Source of the DNA: CATOSP01 sp965205385
GTDB taxonomy: Bacteria; Chloroflexota; Dehalococcoidia; Lucifugimonadales; UBA3495
Length of the DNA stretch: 64,000 bases
Direction of reading: 5' to 3'
Assembly (NCBI GenBank): GCA_965205385.1
Contig: CBDBGS010000008.1
Location: forward strand, 1,860,001 to 1,924,000
Shown: positions 60,185 to 64,000 of the stretch, one piece after another
Layout: each line of letters begins with the position of its first letter
Numbering within the stretch: the first letter of the stretch is position 1
Notes under the pieces: generated by a model
The model's database searches: none
What the model was told of the DNA's origin: nothing
The model's input: the letters and a program-made list of their open reading frames with translations, nothing else
Translations under genes and position numbers: made by a program

Positions 60185-62386
60185 TTAGTGGTGGAAGAAG
60201 GTGTTGCCGAAACCCTGGCCACCGGCGGTGATTAGCAGGTCCGGGCGGTTGCCCCAGCGCCGGAGGAATCTGCCGAAATTCTTGCGGCTAAGCTCGTCGC
60301 GTTGACCTTCGTCCAACTCGGTCCAGAGACGGTGTTCGTGGCGGACCAGAGGGAGAGTGGCATCGGCCACCACACGGTATCCCTTGTCCTTGAATTGGAA
60401 GCAATAGTCGATGTCCAAGTTGCGGTAGAAGCGGAAACACTCCCGCATCAACCCGACATGGTTGACCCTGTCCCTGCGGAATGTCATGCAATAGGCTTGC
60501 ATGGCGTCCGCGTCACCCTGGTCAACCTCTTCGTGGAAGTGTTGCAGGTCGTCAGTGGTTAGCCCAAACGGACCGAATATACCCACTGAATCGTCGGACA
60601 GCTTCTCGGAAATGGTGTCCAGTATCTCACCGACTACTTCCGCTGAACCGTCGAGGATGATCACGTTCTTGCCCAGGCTTTGCTTGATGGCGATGTTCTT
60701 CCCCGCGGCATCGCCTACGTTGTGGTCGCAATGGATCACTCGGACCGAGTCGTGACTCGCCTGAAACTCCTCCAACCACTCTCCCGTGCCGTCCGTGGAG
60801 CCGTTGTCGACGACTATGATTTCGCTGGAGAATCTACTGGGATAGCGTTGCATGCTGGTCACGCACCGCTGAACGTCCCACGGATGGCTGTAGGCGTTGA
60901 GGATGAAGGTAAAATCGTACTGTGAAGGCCGGTCCAAGAAAGATTCCACCTCTCTGGAAGACGAGACCGACGCCCATAACTCGTTCTGTTTCTCCAAGGC
61001 AGTCTTAGGCCGTATGCGTGACGCCGCGGCGGTGTCCTCCACCATGAATCCCTGGGAAAGCACATTGTCACGCAGGGCGTCCGCATGTTGAAAGTCGGAC
61101 TGTTGCCTCAAGCTGCTCCGTTCGCCGACGGTTGCGCCGACCAGTTCAGGGACCTCGTAGGCCGCCGGGACCTTGTCCAAGTCCAGACCGAAAATTTTAT
61201 CGAACTCCAGCAGCAGCCCCAGCTTGTCGACCGGGGGCAACGCCGAGCGGGACATCTCCCAGGTCAATGCGAGGGCTCCGGGTAGGTCCAGGTCGTTTTC
61301 CACCAGTTCCCAGAACCTTCGCCGCCAATTCTCCACGTCTTCCTCGGGCCCCGCCGCTCCGGCCTGGGTCTGCCAGACCCAAACCCGGTTGCGAAGGTTG
61401 GTCAGGGCCTTTTCCGCTGCGCGAAGGGAGTTGAACGTGAAATTCATCCGGTGCCGGTACCTGACGGTCATACAGAGGTAGCGGAACGAGAGGGGGTCAA
61501 AGCCCCGGGAAATCAGCTCTTCGATGAGGAACACATTGCCCGATGACTTGGCCATCTTGGCTCCGTCGGCGAGCAGGTGCTGGGCGTGTACCCAGTAGCG
61601 GACGTGTGGATGGCCAAAGGCGGCCTCGCTCTGGGCAATCTCGTCTTCGTGGTGCGGGAAAATGTTGTCGACACCGCCGGTATGGATGTCGAACTCTTCG
61701 CCCAGGTATTTGTGGGCCATGGCGGAACACTCGATATGCCAGCCGGGGAAGCCGTCGCCCCAGGGGCTGCCCCACTTGTAGTCCCGGCCTGGCTCGGCGG
61801 CCTTCCATAGGGTGAAGTCTCTGGGGTCTTTCTTGAGGGGGTCGGCCTCGGCCCGCACTCCTTCCAACAAGTCCGCGCCGGTGTTGCGGGAGAGCTTTCC
61901 GTATTCGGTGAAGCGGGCAACGTCGAAGTAAATGTTGCCGCCCTTTTCGTAGGCGAATTCGTTGCCCATTAGGGTCTCGACCATGGACACCATCTCTGGG
62001 ATGTGTCCAGTAGCCCAAGGATACACATCGGCGGGCAAGATGTTCAGGCGGGCTTCGTCTCGGTGGAACAGGCCGGCGTAGTGTTGGGTAATGTCTTCCA
62101 CCGTGCGGCCCTCGGAAAGAGCCGCCATGATAACCTTATCACCGCCGGCCTCCACTAGTTCTTGACGCATGTGGCCCACGTCGGTGATGTTCTTGATCTG
62201 GTAGACTTCGTACCCGTTGGCCTGGATGACGCGGCGGATCCAGTCGGCCATCATGTAGGTGCGCAGATTGCCTATGTGGGCGTCGCGGTAGACGGTGGGC
62301 CCACATGTGTACATGGTGACCGAATCCGGTTTGATCGGCTGTATCTCTTCGGTCTGTTTGGTCAATGTGTTGTAAATTCGCAGCAA
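60185..62386 (-). CDS. cysS: Cysteinyl-tRNA synthetase fused to a family 2 glycosyltransferase
   Basis: 733 residues. Residues 1-~470 form a complete class I CysRS: zinc Cys28 in TCGPTVY, the HIGN motif at 37-40, ECSAM (Cys220), PHHEDE (~245-249), KMAKS at 277-281 (KMSKS motif), a DALR-like helical domain, and the family's C-terminal DFQHADALRDNVLSQGFMVEDT. Residues 490-733 are a GT-A-type glycosyltransferase 2: FTFILNAYSHPWDVQRCV, IIVVDNGSTDGTGEWLEEF, NVIILDGSAEV (in place of DxD), CMTFRRDRV and DYCFQFKDKGYRVVADATLPLVRHEH. There is no stop or gap between them, only ~20 linker residues. A TTG start is listed. I know of no established function for this combination. Confidence 0.88.
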   Translation of the reverse strand: MLRIYNTLTKQTEEIQPIKPDSVTMYTCGPTVYRDAHIGNLRTYMMADWIRRVIQANGYEVYQIKNITDVGHMRQELVEAGGDKVIMAALSEGRTVEDITQHYAGLFHRDEARLNILPADVYPWATGHIPEMVSMVETLMGNEFAYEKGGNIYFDVARFTEYGKLSRNTGADLLEGVRAEADPLKKDPRDFTLWKAAEPGRDYKWGSPWGDGFPGWHIECSAMAHKYLGEEFDIHTGGVDNIFPHHEDEIAQSEAAFGHPHVRYWVHAQHLLADGAKMAKSSGNVFLIEELISRGFDPLSFRYLCMTVRYRHRMNFTFNSLRAAEKALTNLRNRVWVWQTQAGAAGPEEDVENWRRRFWELVENDLDLPGALALTWEMSRSALPPVDKLGLLLEFDKIFGLDLDKVPAAYEVPELVGATVGERSSLRQQSDFQHADALRDNVLSQGFMVEDTAAASRIRPKTALEKQNELWASVSSSREVESFLDRPSQYDFTFILNAYSHPWDVQRCVTSMQRYPSRFSSEIIVVDNGSTDGTGEWLEEFQASHDSVRVIHCDHNVGDAAGKNIAIKQSLGKNVIILDGSAEVVGEILDTISEKLSDDSVGIFGPFGLTTDDLQHFHEEVDQGDADAMQAYCMTFRRDRVNHVGLMRECFRFYRNLDIDYCFQFKDKGYRVVADATLPLVRHEHRLWTELDEGQRDELSRKNFGRFLRRWGNRPDLLITAGGQGFGNTFFHH

Positions 62387-62449
62387 AACGAGGCCCCCTT
62401 CCGCCGTGGGTGTACCGGGAAGTTTAGCACGTTCCAGGACTGTTTTGCA

Positions 62450-63577
62450 TTATGCCGCGCCCATAGCCGTGAACCGTTCCGGGCTGAAGCCGCCGATGGG
62501 GAGACTGGATTCGCCATGGTAAATCAGCTCGGCTACCGCCTTGCCCATTGCGGGGCTGAGCAGCACGCCTTTCTTGCCCGCTCCGGTCGCCAGGTACAGG
62601 TTCTCCCAGCCGGAGGGTTGGCCGATTATGGGCAGCCAATCCGGAGTGACGGGCCGGAGGCAAGCCGTGTGCAAGGCTATCCTGGCGCCGGCAAGGTCAG
62701 GGACCAACCTTTCCGCCCGGCCTCGGAGGGACCTTTCCGCTGAGTCCGTAAGAGACTTGTCGAATCCCTTCCATTCCTCGGTGGCGCCGCACCAGACGAG
62801 GCCATCAGGTTTGGAGTAGGTGGAGCCGCCCCCGCCGGATATGTCGTGCCGGATTGGAGGCCCCGGCAACTCCATTCGCAGGATCTCCCCCTTCAAAGGG
62901 TCGACGGGGATGTAGGTATTTAGCCACGGCTCGGCCAGGCGGGACCATGGGCCCATTGCCAGGACTACTAGTCCGCAGGATATGGAGCCCTCCGCCAGTT
63001 TGACGCCGGTGACGCGCGCGCCGGAGGTCTCAAGCCCCTGAATCTCTCCCTGGCGGACCGATGCGCCCCGTTTCTTCGCCGCTTCGACAAGGGCTTGGGT
63101 GTACCTTTGGCTATCAAGGGCCGCATTGCCCCTGGTCAATAGGGCCGTGACCGCTTTGGTGGTTACACGTGGTTCCAGGGCCGAAAGTTCGCTAGGGTCC
63201 AGCCATCGGGCTTCGAAGCCAGAAGCGCGGCTGAAGATGTCGAGGGTTTCCTGTAGTTCAGGGAGTTCGGACTCTTCAAAAGCCAGACGAATGGAGGACA
63301 TCACCCGTCCGTCGTATCCGATCCCAGTCTCTTCCGGAAGCTCCTCCCATAGGGCCAGATGGAGGCGGTAGGACTCCCAGGCCAGAGCTCCCAACCTGCC
63401 AGGTATCTCAGCGCCTTGAAGGGGGTTCAGGCCCCCTGCGGAGAATCCCGACGCCTGGCTGGCGACACCCTCCTTCTCGACGATGGTCGCTTCCACTCCC
63501 GCCAGAGAGAGGTAATATGCCACGGCGCTACCCGCCGCGCCGCCACCGACTATCACTACATCGCTGGTTTCCGCCAT
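62450..63577 (-). CDS. FAD-dependent oxidoreductase of the D-amino-acid/glycine oxidase family
   Basis: 375 residues. N-terminal DVVIVGGGAAGSAVAYYLSLAGVEATIVEKE is the FAD GxGxxG motif; then GFSAGGLNPLQGA, VVLAMGPWSRLAEPWL, LKGEILRMELP and the C-terminal CLRPVTPDWLPIIG and NLYLATGAGKKGVLLSPAMGKAVAELI of the DAO family. It oxidises a small amine or imino acid to a 2-oxo acid or imine with oxygen. Glycine oxidase (ThiO) is one option, and TenA elsewhere in the window belongs to thiamine metabolism, but the genes are not adjacent. Confidence 0.9.
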   Translation of the reverse strand: MAETSDVVIVGGGAAGSAVAYYLSLAGVEATIVEKEGVASQASGFSAGGLNPLQGAEIPGRLGALAWESYRLHLALWEELPEETGIGYDGRVMSSIRLAFEESELPELQETLDIFSRASGFEARWLDPSELSALEPRVTTKAVTALLTRGNAALDSQRYTQALVEAAKKRGASVRQGEIQGLETSGARVTGVKLAEGSISCGLVVLAMGPWSRLAEPWLNTYIPVDPLKGEILRMELPGPPIRHDISGGGGSTYSKPDGLVWCGATEEWKGFDKSLTDSAERSLRGRAERLVPDLAGARIALHTACLRPVTPDWLPIIGQPSGWENLYLATGAGKKGVLLSPAMGKAVAELIYHGESSLPIGGFSPERFTAMGAA

Positions 63578-63728
63578 AGGGACACCCCCGTCTTGGGAAT
63601 TTGATCTGTTCAGAATCAGGCTGTGAAGGAGAACTAAGGCTTAAGACATGGAAAGATTAGAACCACGCGGCTGCGTGACATTCTTGCCATGTGCCGGGTA
63701 GAATTCAGGTAACTTTGAGGGAGTAGCC

Positions 63729-63977
63729 ATGCCGATTTACGAATATTATTGCGCCGAATGCGATACCGAGTTCGACCTTATGCGGCCGGTTTCCCAGGCG
63801 GATGATCTGGCCCCATGCGAGGCGTGCGGTGATCCGGCCCAGCGCCAGTTGACCACATTTTCCTTCAAGTCAGATACTTTCACCGCCCCCCGGCTCAAAC
63901 GTTCTTCGCAGCGCCCACTGAGGCCCCACGACCGCATCGAGCCCGCCACGACCCCGGAGGACGGCCCGGCTTCCTGA
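63729..63977 (+). CDS. FmdB-family zinc-ribbon protein
   Basis: 82 residues, GGGAG site before the ATG. Starts MPIYEYYCAECDTEFDLMRPV, then CEACGDPAQRQLTTFSF, the four-cysteine zinc ribbon of the putative regulatory FmdB family. The C-terminal tail is basic and Pro-rich. Role unknown; it is a common small companion protein in Chloroflexota. Confidence 0.88.
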   Translation: MPIYEYYCAECDTEFDLMRPVSQADDLAPCEACGDPAQRQLTTFSFKSDTFTAPRLKRSSQRPLRPHDRIEPATTPEDGPAS

Positions 63978-64000
63978 TTGACTCCATGCGCTCGCCGGTT

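Overview
The window looks like a chromosome segment of an uncultured, GC-rich bacterium of the phylum Chloroflexota, probably close to the SAR202/Dehalococcoidia lineages. This is an inference from gene content: four luciferase-like flavin oxidoreductases, two CaiB/BaiF CoA-transferases, several MFS carriers, an NfeD-slipin pair, MeaB and a fused gamma-delta pyruvate:ferredoxin oxidoreductase subunit. No rRNA or complete tRNA is visible to settle the taxonomy.

Layout. Bases 1-346 hold a degraded type I restriction HsdR start. A minus-strand methylcrotonyl-CoA carboxylase-type operon follows (395-4114), then a decayed GMC oxidoreductase start and a haloacid dehalogenase. Bases 6978-10149 form a mobile-element strip: a tRNA 3' end remnant, a dead IS481 element, and an intact-looking IS701 element that has split a secreted SurA-like gene. 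Bases 11906-18834 are catabolic genes (MFS carrier, tandem alpha/beta-barrel protein, three flavin oxidoreductases, amidohydrolase). Bases 19249-22611 carry a large coiled-coil/TPR/WD40 protein with a small CTAG-flanked MITE just upstream of its start codon and an IS630 element next to that. Bases 23666-37751 return to metabolism: a divergent TPP enzyme, MFS carriers, a dihydroxyphthalate-decarboxylase-like protein, an HpaB-type hydroxylase, a 1067-residue BNR-repeat protein, a desaturase and two small redox proteins. Bases 38084-48199 hold an ABM monooxygenase, a class III aminotransferase, an exporter, and then a same-strand run of CoA-transferases, enoyl-CoA hydratase, acyl-CoA synthetase, TPR protein and TenA. 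Bases 48319-63977 hold an alpha-hydroxyacid oxidase, a PD-(D/E)XK-like protein, an ADP-ribosylglycohydrolase, a PdhR-like regulator with the pyruvate:ferredoxin oxidoreductase operon, NfeD-slipin, MeaB, a cysteinyl-tRNA synthetase fused to a glycosyltransferase, a DAO-family oxidase and an FmdB-type zinc ribbon.

How it fits together. The genes suggest a heterotroph that imports organic acids through MFS carriers, attacks them with flavin-dependent and hydrolytic enzymes, activates them as CoA esters, and feeds acetyl-CoA and pyruvate into central metabolism through ferredoxin. The observations most worth following are: the CysRS-GT2 fusion; a PdhR-type box at a consensus promoter in front of a regulator-por operon; an IS701 transposase that needs a -1 frameshift at a canonical A_AAA_AAG site; a host gene whose frame is exactly restored when that element is removed; and a MITE with IS701-like ends upstream of the TPR-WD40 gene.
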